NCBI GenBank assembly: GCA_018725455.1
Contig: QLUN01000003.1
Location: 1 to 23,900, forward strand
From: Chloroflexota bacterium
GTDB lineage: Bacteria > Chloroflexota > Dehalococcoidia > SZUA-161 > SpSt-899
DNA length: 23,900 nucleotides
Direction of reading: 5' to 3'
Under the pieces are notes generated by a model that was not told the origin of the DNA, ran no database searches, and was given only the letters and a program-made list of their open reading frames with translations. Of this stretch, positions 7,177-15,115 are shown in pieces. Position numbers and translations under genes: made by a program. The number at the start of each line of letters is the position of its first letter. Positions within the stretch are counted from its first letter, which is position 1.

Positions 7177-8915
7177 GCACCACTCCCGTTCCTCTCGCTT
7201 TCATCTATCATTTCCTGGGCAATGCGGTAGGCGTAAACACCAGGAACTCGTCTCTGGCGGCGTCGGTTGGGTACAAAGCTGTTGCCCATCTCAGCCTTGA
7301 ATTCAGGCGTGAACTTCAGGAATGGAATTCTGACGTGATACACCTTGTCGCCGTCGTATTGAATGATGCACTCACCTTGTCCGAGTCGGAGAATGTTGTT
7401 CTGACTTACCCGCGCCGCTTCTTTGACCGACTCGCTATAGCCCACCCCTGAGCTATCGGAAAGACCTCGTGCTTTGGTGTTTGAGATTGACGCCCTGCTA
7501 AGCCCTTCACCACGGCTTGCGCTGACGCCGTAGTCGATTTGACGCTCTGTGCCAATCATTTTTTCAGCCCATTCGAGAGTATCTGGCTCGTTGAGCTTAA
7601 ACCATGCTTTTATGAGAGTATTGCCTGTTACTGACTGCCTAAAGTCAGGACTAATTTGATCGTAATTACCCTTTGTCTGGACAGATACTGTAATGGATAC
7701 GTTACAGGATCTAGCCTGCTCTAGCATCGTCGTTGCTGCACTGGTTAGATACGCGCCGGCTTCATCGAAAAAAGCAAGGAAAGGTATCTTCGGTCTATCC
7801 TGCGCATGCTTTTGCATGTGTCCTAACGCGGAGCGCAAATCACCAATTAACATCTTTCCCGCAGCGCCCGCACTTTCTTTTTTGCCCATAGACGGGATTG
7901 TTATGTATACGATCTTGTTTTGCTTAATAGCATCTAGCAATACTACTTCGGGATCATAGCTATTGCAAACTTGTCCAAAGTTACCGGATCCGAACGTATA
8001 AATCTTACCAACAAGCCCGCCTAACTCATCGCGAACCTTCTTCATGTCAAGGCCTTGGTCTTGGCCATCACGTCCGATGCTGACAAATCGCCTTGCCCAC
8101 GTCTTAAAAGCCACTTCACCCGGCGTTTTGCGCGGGATCATGGCTTCTACAGCCCTGAATATCTTCTCGCTCTGGAGCATCAGGGCGATGTCCAGAGGGT
8201 TGTAGGCGCGCCCTGATGCGCGCAGGCCGCTGACAATCGCAGTGATTGCACCGCTCGCTGCTTGGCGGTAATAATCTGTTCCGGGATTATTCTCACTAGC
8301 AGGGGTCAGCGCCATAACGCGAGAGCCCACCTCATCGGCATCGCCATGTAGAACGGGGTTGTATGTGTTTGATAATGACGGGTCGTCAAAATTAACGACA
8401 AGGAAGTCCTGTTCGCGCCCCGCAGCGGCGCACATATTTCGCATCATCAGTAGATTATCAAAGTCAACCTTTCCGTCAACAAAAAGCAACCCGCCACCAC
8501 GCTGAACCTGCTGATAAAAAAGCCACGATCCAAGCACAGTTTTACCGACGCCAGTCATGCCGGTTATCATAAGGTGCCTGCTGAAATCTTTTAGTGGTAT
8601 ATTAAGTGCTTCCCCGGTATCCGCCAAATAACCGAGGTTCATAAAATCCCCTGTTACTTTTGGAACCGATGATGAGTTGATTTTAACCCCTCCATCAGGC
8701 CCCTCAAAGGTTTCAAACGTCAATACATCGGCAAGCCGGTTCGCGAAATAGGCACCGCCTGCCGCGCCCGCGATAGTTCCCATCAAGGTTCCGATCGGGC
8801 CAGCCAGGGGGCTTCCGGCAGACGCTAGAAGCGCTCCTGATCCCAGAGCGGTCAGCCCGAGGTTGTCTTGAGTGCCGCCAAGCCGAAGGCGCTGGAGGTC
8901 TGCAAACTTCAGCAT
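7173..8915 (-). CDS. Type IV coupling protein (VirD4/TraD-like ATPase)
   Basis: This encodes 580 residues. Walker A is GMTGVGKT (119-126) and Walker B LAFFDEAG (380-387), followed by MLEQARSCNVSITVSVQTKGNYDQ-type sequence, the arrangement of TraD/TraG/VirD4 coupling ATPases. These hexamers bring the relaxosome to the secretion channel and pump DNA. The N-terminus lacks two strong transmembrane helices; it has only a Gly/Ala-rich weakly hydrophobic region at about 20-57, so membrane attachment may be shallow. The ATG at 8915 is chosen because AGAGAG lies 6 bases upstream; a GTG one codon earlier is possible. The gene is divergent from the secretion operon and coupled to the downstream HD gene. 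Confidence 0.88.
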   Translation of the reverse strand: MLKFADLQRLRLGGTQDNLGLTALGSGALLASAGSPLAGPIGTLMGTIAGAAGGAYFANRLADVLTFETFEGPDGGVKINSSSVPKVTGDFMNLGYLADTGEALNIPLKDFSRHLMITGMTGVGKTVLGSWLFYQQVQRGGGLLFVDGKVDFDNLLMMRNMCAAAGREQDFLVVNFDDPSLSNTYNPVLHGDADEVGSRVMALTPASENNPGTDYYRQAASGAITAIVSGLRASGRAYNPLDIALMLQSEKIFRAVEAMIPRKTPGEVAFKTWARRFVSIGRDGQDQGLDMKKVRDELGGLVGKIYTFGSGNFGQVCNSYDPEVVLLDAIKQNKIVYITIPSMGKKESAGAAGKMLIGDLRSALGHMQKHAQDRPKIPFLAFFDEAGAYLTSAATTMLEQARSCNVSITVSVQTKGNYDQISPDFRQSVTGNTLIKAWFKLNEPDTLEWAEKMIGTERQIDYGVSASRGEGLSRASISNTKARGLSDSSGVGYSESVKEAARVSQNNILRLGQGECIIQYDGDKVYHVRIPFLKFTPEFKAEMGNSFVPNRRRQRRVPGVYAYRIAQEMIDESERNGSGA

Positions 8916-8934
8916 CACAATCTCTCTAAGGACG

Positions 8935-8970
8935 TTGAAAGAACAATAACATCATGTATCATCTGCCTGT
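8935..8970 (+). promoter_or_regulatory. Sigma70-like promoter of the transfer operon
   Basis: TTGAAA (8935-8940) and TATCAT (8957-8962) are separated by 16 bp and each differs little from the sigma70 consensus. The -10 box contains the second copy of a direct repeat ATCAT-GT-ATCAT (8951-8962). The expected transcription start, about 7 bases after the -10 box, falls on or next to the ATG at 8971, and no ribosome-binding site lies between them. The first mRNA could therefore be leaderless. The whole gap to the divergent coupling-protein gene is only 55 bp, so both promoters must be packed here; I see no convincing minus-strand promoter. Confidence 0.6.
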
Positions 8971-9291
8971 ATGAAAACTCATTTCGGAACAGTCTTCTTT
9001 CTCTGCACGATGTTCTTTTTCGTCTTCGTTGTGTTGGGCAATAGCCCGTTGCAGCGCATTGACAGGGCATGCTTGCCTGTTGATTGGCTGGGCAGGGCGA
9101 TAACGTCGATTGCCAGCCTTGCTGGCAACGCGGCTGAAAGTAGGACGAGCATCGCCTCCGCGGAGCTTGTTCTGTCCTGCCAATACCTCGTTTTTCGCCA
9201 GTTTTTCAGGGACGATCTCGAAGAACAGCGCGCTGCTGCTGCTGCTGCCGACTCAAGTCAAGATGGCCAACAAAAAAAGGTAGATCAATGA
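8971..9291 (+). CDS. Small membrane-anchored protein at the head of the transfer operon
   Basis: This encodes 106 residues. One strong N-terminal hydrophobic helix (about 7-23, VFFLCTMFFFVFVVLG) is an anchor or uncleaved signal. A region with two cysteines (34 and 70) and a charged C-terminus follow, the latter interrupted by a six-alanine run encoded by GCT repeats (9233-9250). Its stop overlaps the virB1 start (ATGA), which supports its being real. There is no ribosome-binding site at the ATG; the promoter lies directly upstream. I do not recognise the family. Its position suggests an accessory or regulatory inner-membrane component of the secretion system. Confidence 0.6.
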   Translation: MKTHFGTVFFLCTMFFFVFVVLGNSPLQRIDRACLPVDWLGRAITSIASLAGNAAESRTSIASAELVLSCQYLVFRQFFRDDLEEQRAAAAAADSSQDGQQKKVDQ

Positions 9292-9773
9292 TGTATCGAA
9301 GTGTCCTGAGCCTGATCTTTTTAGCCTGTCTGGCGCTGATCTTCCCATCTTCAGCCGAGGCGACTCGCAAATACGATGCCTGCTTTGAGCGAGCCGGCCA
9401 ACACTTCTCCATCAGTCCCTTGCTGCTACGTGCCATCGCCCGACAGGAGTCGGGGTTCAACGCTCGTGCTATCAATCGAGCCAATTTTAACGACAGCGAG
9501 GATCGAGGCCTGATGCAGATCAACAGCTTCTGGTTTCCCACGCTCCGCCGCGCCGGCATCGACCCTGAGACACTTTTCGACCCCTGCGTTTCGATTGCTG
9601 TTGGTGCATGGATTCTCGCCGGCGAGATACGAAAGCACGGGATGACATGGGAGGCGGTCGGTCGTTACAACGCGCGCAGCGAGCACAAAAAGCGACGTTA
9701 CGCAGCAAAGATCCAGCGAAACCTTCTGCTCGAGATTGCCTATGCAGAGGCGCGTCAGGCATCAATGCGATGA
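9288..9773 (+). CDS. virB1: VirB1-like lytic transglycosylase
   Basis: This encodes 161 residues. A signal peptide (about 1-25, hydrophobic SVLSLIFLACLALIF) is followed by an SLT lysozyme-like domain. The catalytic glutamate is Glu54 in ARQESGFN; GLMQINSFW (74-82) and VGRYNA (124-129) are the other family motifs. Such enzymes cleave peptidoglycan in the periplasm so that the secretion channel can pass. ATGATG offers two starts, and the first overlaps the preceding stop. The domain is short, as in VirB1/PilT-like conjugative transglycosylases. It also overlaps the virB11 start. Confidence 0.9.
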   Translation: MMYRSVLSLIFLACLALIFPSSAEATRKYDACFERAGQHFSISPLLLRAIARQESGFNARAINRANFNDSEDRGLMQINSFWFPTLRRAGIDPETLFDPCVSIAVGAWILAGEIRKHGMTWEAVGRYNARSEHKKRRYAAKIQRNLLLEIAYAEARQASMR

Positions 9774-10861
9774 CTGGTGCTATCCATTTTTCAGAAGTCA
9801 AAGAGGGTTCGGCAATCAAGCTGTTTCGGAATGCTCTTTCACCATTGCAAAATTACCTCGATGATCCTGACACGCAAGAGGTGATGATCAACTCGCCAGG
9901 AGATGTGTGGGTCGAGCGCCTGGGGGTCATGTCACAGGTGCAAGAGGGTGCCGGTATCACTGCCGAAAACATCCGTGTTGCGTCGAAAGCACTTGCTTCG
10001 ATCAACGATAAGGATTTGATAAAGGTTCTGGACTGCCGGATGCCGGGCTTCCGCATCGCTGCTGTCACGTCGCCGATCGCCATTCATGGGCCTAGCATTT
10101 GTATCCGCAAACACTCACGGACAGTGATGAGCCTTGACGACTACCTCGCCGCCGGCTCGTTCAGCATGACGGAGCCGGACGCTGACCTTGGCAGGCATGA
10201 CGCCGGCGGCGAGGTGCCTGATGGCTGCCCGATTCCTGTCTCCGAAATTGAGAAAGGCGGGCAAGCGCTTCGCGAGTTCTTTGTATGGATGGTCGAGAGC
10301 TATAAAAACTTTCTGGTTGCGGGGTCTACGGGCTCGGGCAAAACGACATTCATAAATGCGCTTCTCGGTGCGGTTCCAGCCAAAGACCGCGTAGTAACAA
10401 TTGAGGACACTGCTGAGCTTAATGTCACTGTCCCGAATCGGGTTTGCTTCGAGGCGAATGATGTTTTTGGTGTGAGCATTCGCCATCTTGTTAAGCTTGC
10501 ATTACGCTATCGCCCCGACCGGATTCTTGTCGGCGAGGTTCGCGGGCCGGAGTCCTATGATCTGCTCGACGCGCTAAATACGGGTCACAGTGGCGGCGGC
10601 GCATCAATCCATGCAAACAGCGCGAAGGATGCACTGCTTCGTTTGGAGAACTTAACTAGAATGTCCCCTGAATCAGCGAACATGCCCCTTTCTGCGCTCA
10701 GGCAGCAGATTGCATCAACCATCCATTACGTCGTGTTCTGTTCGCGACGCGGAGGCAAGCGCGGCCCCCGCCGCGTGATTCGTCTAGACGGCATTGATGC
10801 CTCTGGAAATTACCTTGTAACACCTGTTTTTGGCGGCCCTATCCTTGGGAGTATTTCATGA
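9770..10861 (+). CDS. virB11: VirB11-like secretion ATPase
   Basis: This encodes 363 residues. It has the full GspE/VirB11 signature: Walker A GSTGSGKT (185-192), Asp box IEDTAEL (211-217), Walker B region RILVGEVRG (251-259) and His box TGHSGGGASIHANS (271-284). The hexamer works on the cytoplasmic face of the inner membrane, supplying energy for pilus assembly and substrate passage. The start is set at the ATG overlapping the virB1 stop (ATGA); the frame is open further upstream, but that part lies inside virB1. A virB11 gene directly before virB2 is the Trb-type order (trbB-trbC), not that of the Agrobacterium virB operon. Confidence 0.93.
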   Translation: MTGAIHFSEVKEGSAIKLFRNALSPLQNYLDDPDTQEVMINSPGDVWVERLGVMSQVQEGAGITAENIRVASKALASINDKDLIKVLDCRMPGFRIAAVTSPIAIHGPSICIRKHSRTVMSLDDYLAAGSFSMTEPDADLGRHDAGGEVPDGCPIPVSEIEKGGQALREFFVWMVESYKNFLVAGSTGSGKTTFINALLGAVPAKDRVVTIEDTAELNVTVPNRVCFEANDVFGVSIRHLVKLALRYRPDRILVGEVRGPESYDLLDALNTGHSGGGASIHANSAKDALLRLENLTRMSPESANMPLSALRQQIASTIHYVVFCSRRGGKRGPRRVIRLDGIDASGNYLVTPVFGGPILGSIS

Positions 10862-11163
10862 AAGATTTGAACCCTGTCGTTCGCGTGGTTGTTGGCATGA
10901 GCTTTCTTACTGCTTCAGGCGGTGTGATGGCGCAAAGCCTTGATGCCCTCGGTGGTGGCTTTATCAATGCGATTTGTCAATTTATCGACAGCCCGATAGT
11001 CGTCGGTTTAGCTGCCGTTGCTCTCGTGGCATTGCTTATCCTGTGGATGATGGACGAAGCCCGCGGATTCATGGGCTCCCTGCTAAAGATTGCGATTGGC
11101 GTTGCGGTAATTTTGAATATTGGCACGGTTACACAACTTATGGGCTTGAGCCCAATCTGCTGA
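10858..11163 (+). CDS. virB2: VirB2/TrbC-like major pilin
   Basis: This encodes 101 residues. It has a signal-peptide-like N-terminus with a probable cut after Ala25 (VMA|QS or MAQ|S), then two transmembrane segments at about 44-63 and 72-94 separated by a short loop with charged residues (MMDEARG). This is the layout of VirB2/TrbC pilins, which leave the inner membrane to build the conjugative pilus. Mature Cys40 and the terminal Cys101 are noteworthy and could form a disulfide. The start overlaps the virB11 stop by ATGA. Confidence 0.85.
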   Translation: MKDLNPVVRVVVGMSFLTASGGVMAQSLDALGGGFINAICQFIDSPIVVGLAAVALVALLILWMMDEARGFMGSLLKIAIGVAVILNIGTVTQLMGLSPIC

Positions 11164-11474
11164 TGATCCGCACATCACCTACATACCCGTCACTGTCTCG
11201 CCCTCAGCTTTTTCTGGGAGGAGAGTACAAACTCGTGGTTTTCAACCTCGCATTGTGCGGGGTCATGGTGTTGATGCTAGGCGTCTTTTTTTGGCCGGCG
11301 ATTACTCTAATCGCTCACATAGCGCTTGTGCAGATGGCCAAGCGTGACGCTGATCTACGATTAATCTATGTTGGCTATGCTAGGCAGGCCAATCGGTATG
11401 AGCCGTGGACTGCAAGTGATCCGCGCGAGGGGCTTCGTCCTCTCGTTATTTCTCGGGATGGAGAGCTTTTGTGA
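11163..11474 (+). CDS. virB3: VirB3-like inner-membrane protein
   Basis: This encodes 103 residues. The N-terminal pattern TYPSLSRPQLFLGGE matches the Pro-rich start of VirB3/TrbD proteins. Hydrophobic helices at about 22-56 form a hairpin in the inner membrane, and the tail has YEPWTASDPREG. VirB3 associates with the VirB4 ATPase and inner-membrane complex. The start is the ATG in TGATG that overlaps the virB2 stop by one base, and the stop overlaps the GTG start of virB4. Confidence 0.85.
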   Translation: MIRTSPTYPSLSRPQLFLGGEYKLVVFNLALCGVMVLMLGVFFWPAITLIAHIALVQMAKRDADLRLIYVGYARQANRYEPWTASDPREGLRPLVISRDGELL

Positions 11475-14002
11475 GCGCCATGAGGGGTGGTGATGACACT
11501 CGATCGTCGCTTGAGTTGATGCCGTGGCTAGTCCCGTTAACGGATGGCATCGTCGCCTGCAAAGACGGGTCGATGCTGGCGTGCTACGAGATAACGGGAC
11601 TCGATCTAGATGGATCTGGTGCTGATGCACAGCGTGAGTTGGCCGCATCGGCGGATCGTTTCATGGAGGCTTTCCGCGACCGCCCTGTGACGTTGTGGTG
11701 GACGGTTCATCGGCAGAGAAGCGCGGAGTACCCAACGGGCGAGTTCCGGGCGCTCGTTGCAAGGTTGATGGACGACGATAACCGAGCCACATTCGAAGCG
11801 GGTGGCAACTTTCGCAATCGCCACTTTGTCTCTGTGCTTTGGACGCCCGGAACCGGAGCGTCCGGTGTCATCGACCGCATCAGCAATTTCATCGCCGAAG
11901 GACTTTCACCACTGCGAGCCATGATTGAAGGTGCTAAATCCGCACTAGCAAACCGATCTGCGTTTGCTTTTCGTGCTGCGGAGGTTGAGCAGTCAATTCA
12001 AGAGTTCGAGCCAATCCTCGAGCGCGCAGAGAGTTCCTTTTATGCGAGTTCGCCCCGACGCATGCGCGGCAAAGAGCTTCTTGGTTTTTTGTGGGCCTGC
12101 GCTAACCCCGGTGTTCGCATGGTGGAAAAGGCATGGGATGGCGCATCGTTTCTGGACGGCTATCTCCCGGAAAAGCCGGTCTCGGTTTTTGCCGACACCC
12201 TCGCGTTTGGTGACGCTTCAAGCCGGATGTATGGTGCAGCAATCTCGCTTAAAGCACCCCCGGTGGAAGGTACGGCTTTTTCCGCTTTTGCGGGGCTGCT
12301 GATGCTCCCGTGCGAGCTTACGCTCTCCATCACGTTCCGCGTCTCCAGTACCAGCGATACCAAAAAGCACATCGCTGCAATTAAGCGGGTAAATGAGGCG
12401 GCACGCTACCCAATCACCGCCTACTTGGCCGGCGCGGCTCGCGGCGGACAGATGAATGAATCGAAAGCCGATCCCGCTCGCACCGAGGCCGTCAATGAAG
12501 TGTTGGCCGCTCAAGGCGAGATGACCGCAGGCCGTACCTTGTTTGGTATGACCAATGTCACCTTAATGCTCTACAACGAGGATTCGGAGGATCTTGATGG
12601 GATTGTTCGAGACACGATTCGTGTGCTCTATGCCGGTAAGTTTGTCGGAGCCATTCGAGAGTCGATTCATTTACTGTCCAGTTGGTCAACCACCTTGCCG
12701 GGTCAATGGCAAATGTGCCGCCGTTGGCTCATGTTGTCGGCACAAAACGCTGTAGATCTCGCGCCGCTTGTTGGCGTATCGGACGGGGAAATCGTCAATG
12801 CTCACCTCAGTGAGCAGATGGGCCAAACCATGCCTTGCCTAACGGCGCTCTCGACGGAATACCGAACGCCGTTCTACCTTAACCTGCACTCTGGAGGGGT
12901 TGGTCACGCAATGGTCATGGGTCCATCGGGCTCGGGTAAATCGGTCGGCATGAATTTTTTGATTAGCCAGTGGTCACGCTACCCAGGCGCTAGGACCCTG
13001 ATTTTCGACAAGGACTACAGTTGCAAAATTGCGACCCTTCTCCAGGGCGGGTCGCATCTTGATCTCCGTCCCGGATCAAACATTTCACTCAATCCGCTGG
13101 CTATGATCTCTGACCCACTTCATCGCCCGTGGGTTAGCGGGTGGGTGGCGAGTTTGATCAGTTCAAGAGGCTATCGAGTCACTACGGCTGACGCGAAGGT
13201 TATCGCTGAAGCTGTCGCTGATCTGGCAAGCGCATCGGATCGATTGCTTTTTAACTTGTCGGGACTTTCGGCAATTCTCCCGACAATCCTGCGCGATGAA
13301 CTGTCCCCTTGGGTTCGTGAAAGCAGTTCAGAAACACCGGGACAATTCTCTGGCTATTTTGACAACCACATCGATGATTTTGAGCTTTCAGGCACGCTTA
13401 CTGCTATTGAAATGAACGACGTGATGCGAGAGCCAATGGTTGCTCGTGCGTTCTTGGATTACGCCTTTTACCGACTGCGCTTACTGCTCGAAGGTTCTGC
13501 CGGGGAGCGTGTTTTCCCCACGCTGATATACATTGAGGAATGCTGGTTTATGATGCAAGACGAGCAATTCTTAGATCGCTTGATCGACTGGCTGAAGACC
13601 TTTCGAAAGCTCAATGCCTCGGTTCTCATGGCTACACAGTCTCTGGAGGATATTGCTGGACTTCCGCCTCGAGTGCTTGCTGCGCTGCGCGACAACGTTC
13701 TGACCCGGATCTATCTGCCCAATGCTTCGGCGTTATCCGAAACCGCATTTCCGCTCTACAACAAAACGATGGGACTCACTGAAGATCAGGTTGGTCGAAT
13801 TGCTCACGCGACTCCGCGAGAGGACTATTTTGTGGTGAAGCCCGGCGTTGCTCGCATGGTCAAGATGCGGCTGACGCCGCTCCAGGTAGCGGCATGCCGC
13901 TCAGATCAGCGAGCGCAACGCGCCTTCAAGCGACACTATCGACCCGATGAACCGATTGAGACGTGGGCGATGAATTACATCAACGAAATGATGGAGTCCT
14001 GA
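11471..14002 (+). CDS. virB4: VirB4/TrbE-like ATPase
   Basis: This encodes 843 residues, within the usual size of VirB4. Walker A is GPSGSGKS at 484-491. The Walker B region reads LIYIEECWFMMQ (about 685-696), where most relatives have a DEAW-type motif, so the first acid is shifted or replaced. LMATQSLEDIAG follows as a family motif. The N-terminal half fits the CagE/TrbE/VirB domain. This inner-membrane ATPase powers assembly and substrate transfer. The GTG at 11471 is chosen because GGAG lies 7 bases upstream and GTGA overlaps the virB3 stop; an ATG at 11480 is the alternative. Confidence 0.93.
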   Translation: MSAMRGGDDTRSSLELMPWLVPLTDGIVACKDGSMLACYEITGLDLDGSGADAQRELAASADRFMEAFRDRPVTLWWTVHRQRSAEYPTGEFRALVARLMDDDNRATFEAGGNFRNRHFVSVLWTPGTGASGVIDRISNFIAEGLSPLRAMIEGAKSALANRSAFAFRAAEVEQSIQEFEPILERAESSFYASSPRRMRGKELLGFLWACANPGVRMVEKAWDGASFLDGYLPEKPVSVFADTLAFGDASSRMYGAAISLKAPPVEGTAFSAFAGLLMLPCELTLSITFRVSSTSDTKKHIAAIKRVNEAARYPITAYLAGAARGGQMNESKADPARTEAVNEVLAAQGEMTAGRTLFGMTNVTLMLYNEDSEDLDGIVRDTIRVLYAGKFVGAIRESIHLLSSWSTTLPGQWQMCRRWLMLSAQNAVDLAPLVGVSDGEIVNAHLSEQMGQTMPCLTALSTEYRTPFYLNLHSGGVGHAMVMGPSGSGKSVGMNFLISQWSRYPGARTLIFDKDYSCKIATLLQGGSHLDLRPGSNISLNPLAMISDPLHRPWVSGWVASLISSRGYRVTTADAKVIAEAVADLASASDRLLFNLSGLSAILPTILRDELSPWVRESSSETPGQFSGYFDNHIDDFELSGTLTAIEMNDVMREPMVARAFLDYAFYRLRLLLEGSAGERVFPTLIYIEECWFMMQDEQFLDRLIDWLKTFRKLNASVLMATQSLEDIAGLPPRVLAALRDNVLTRIYLPNASALSETAFPLYNKTMGLTEDQVGRIAHATPREDYFVVKPGVARMVKMRLTPLQVAACRSDQRAQRAFKRHYRPDEPIETWAMNYINEMMES

Positions 14003-14003
14003 C

Positions 14004-14801
14004 ATGAAGCGCATTCTCATCCCTATAGCGATGTCTATCTCGTTTTCCACCACATCCATTGCTGGATCGGCAACGGAAATTGCTGGGTTGGTCGGTGGTG
14101 TTGGTGGTGCCACAGAGTTCACTCAAATAGCCAATCAGGTTCAGTTGACTGCGGCCTACGTCCAGCAGGTCGAAACCGCATTGAACAGTGCGCGTCAGTA
14201 CCAAGCCATGATTGACCAGTTGCGCCGCAATCCTGATGGATTCGCCGGGCGCATGGTCGCTGGTGACATTCAGCGCCACCTAGAGAACGCAGAAAACGCG
14301 ACGTTGATGGTTGATCGTCTTACGACACTCCGCGACAACAAGTACGGGGTATATCGTGAGCTTGATCGCGCCAATCAAACGCTCCACACCATGAACGATG
14401 CGGGATACGTCATGACTGCGGACGAGTACCTTTCAGCCCGCATCGAGCTAGGGCGTCAGGAGGGAACCTATTGGGCGGATAGAAATGCTAACTTTCGAGA
14501 GAGGCTGGTTTCGGCCAATAAAGATATTGAGGTCGTGACTGAGATCGCAGCCACTGCCGATGGAATGGAAACTCAGATCCAGGGACTTTCTGCTCTTGTG
14601 GCGAGCAGTTCTGTCGTTTCTCGCCAGTTGGTAGAGATGAATGTGTCAATCATGCAGCAGACAGCGGATCAGAATAGTGATCGAACTCGCCGGGCTGACG
14701 CTGAAGTGGCGGCGCTTGAGGCTCGTAAGGCCGCTTTACGGCAAAACGAAGAGTTCATAAGATCCATTCAGAGCCTATCATCGGGCGATGGCGAGCGTTG
14801 A
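14004..14801 (+). CDS. virB5: VirB5/TrbJ-like minor pilus protein
   Basis: This encodes 265 residues. A signal peptide (about 1-22) leads to a mostly alpha-helical protein rich in Gln, Asn and Ala. TEFTQIANQVQLTAAYVQQVETALN and RQYQAMIDQLRR resemble the start of mature TrbJ/VirB5, which sits at the pilus tip and helps attachment to recipients. A long coiled-coil-like C-terminal helix (about 215-255) ends the protein. GGAG lies 8 bases upstream of the ATG, and the gene starts one base after virB4. The order virB4-virB5-virB6 is VirB-like, whereas the earlier virB11-virB2 junction is Trb-like. Confidence 0.82.
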   Translation: MKRILIPIAMSISFSTTSIAGSATEIAGLVGGVGGATEFTQIANQVQLTAAYVQQVETALNSARQYQAMIDQLRRNPDGFAGRMVAGDIQRHLENAENATLMVDRLTTLRDNKYGVYRELDRANQTLHTMNDAGYVMTADEYLSARIELGRQEGTYWADRNANFRERLVSANKDIEVVTEIAATADGMETQIQGLSALVASSSVVSRQLVEMNVSIMQQTADQNSDRTRRADAEVAALEARKAALRQNEEFIRSIQSLSSGDGER

Positions 14802-15115
14802 TGATTCGCCTCTTTCCGACAGGGTGGGCGAGATTGGTGATGATCGCCCACTTATCAATTTTCCCACCGACGATGGCACATCGATGGGCGATTTTTAGGT
14901 TTATTGCCGCATCCCCCCGTGTTCCGGCTTCGGATTCAAACCGCTGGCGTGCTCAGTTTCTAACTCGCAATTCTTATGGAGGCAGGGATCGATGGAAATT
15001 AGCGGGGCGCTTGGCTGTTCATCAGGTTTTTGTTGATCGGCCATACTTAATTATTGCCTCCGTTATTTCATTCTTCCTTCTTGTTGGTGTCATTATGGGT
15101 AGGGCATTGCAATGA
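14801..15115 (+). CDS. Small C-terminally anchored membrane protein, possibly expressed by +1 frameshift
   Basis: As a simple reading frame this encodes 104 residues from an ATG overlapping the virB5 stop (TGATG). A convincing transmembrane helix lies at about 82-100 (YLIIASVISFFLLVGVIMG), and the stop overlaps virB6 (ATGA). Residues 1-32, however, look like a wrong-frame translation (rich in Met, Trp, His). The neighbouring frame gives an acidic, ordinary-looking 36-residue start from ATG 14788 and ends at TAG 14896 in a T-run. Joining the two by a +1 shift gives a 108-residue protein. The C-terminal half is probably real; the N-terminus is uncertain. Confidence 0.55.
   Translation: MIRLFPTGWARLVMIAHLSIFPPTMAHRWAIFRFIAASPRVPASDSNRWRAQFLTRNSYGGRDRWKLAGRLAVHQVFVDRPYLIIASVISFFLLVGVIMGRALQ

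Noticed and set aside
8916..8970. Origin of transfer in the gap between the coupling protein and the transfer operon
   Set aside because: The gap is only 55 bp, is explained by a promoter, and shows no extended inverted repeat of the kind expected next to a nic site.
9608..9769. Longer N-terminus for VirB11 beginning at 9608
   Set aside because: The extra 54 residues lie inside virB1 in another frame and are basic and featureless; the ATGA overlap start gives a normal VirB11.
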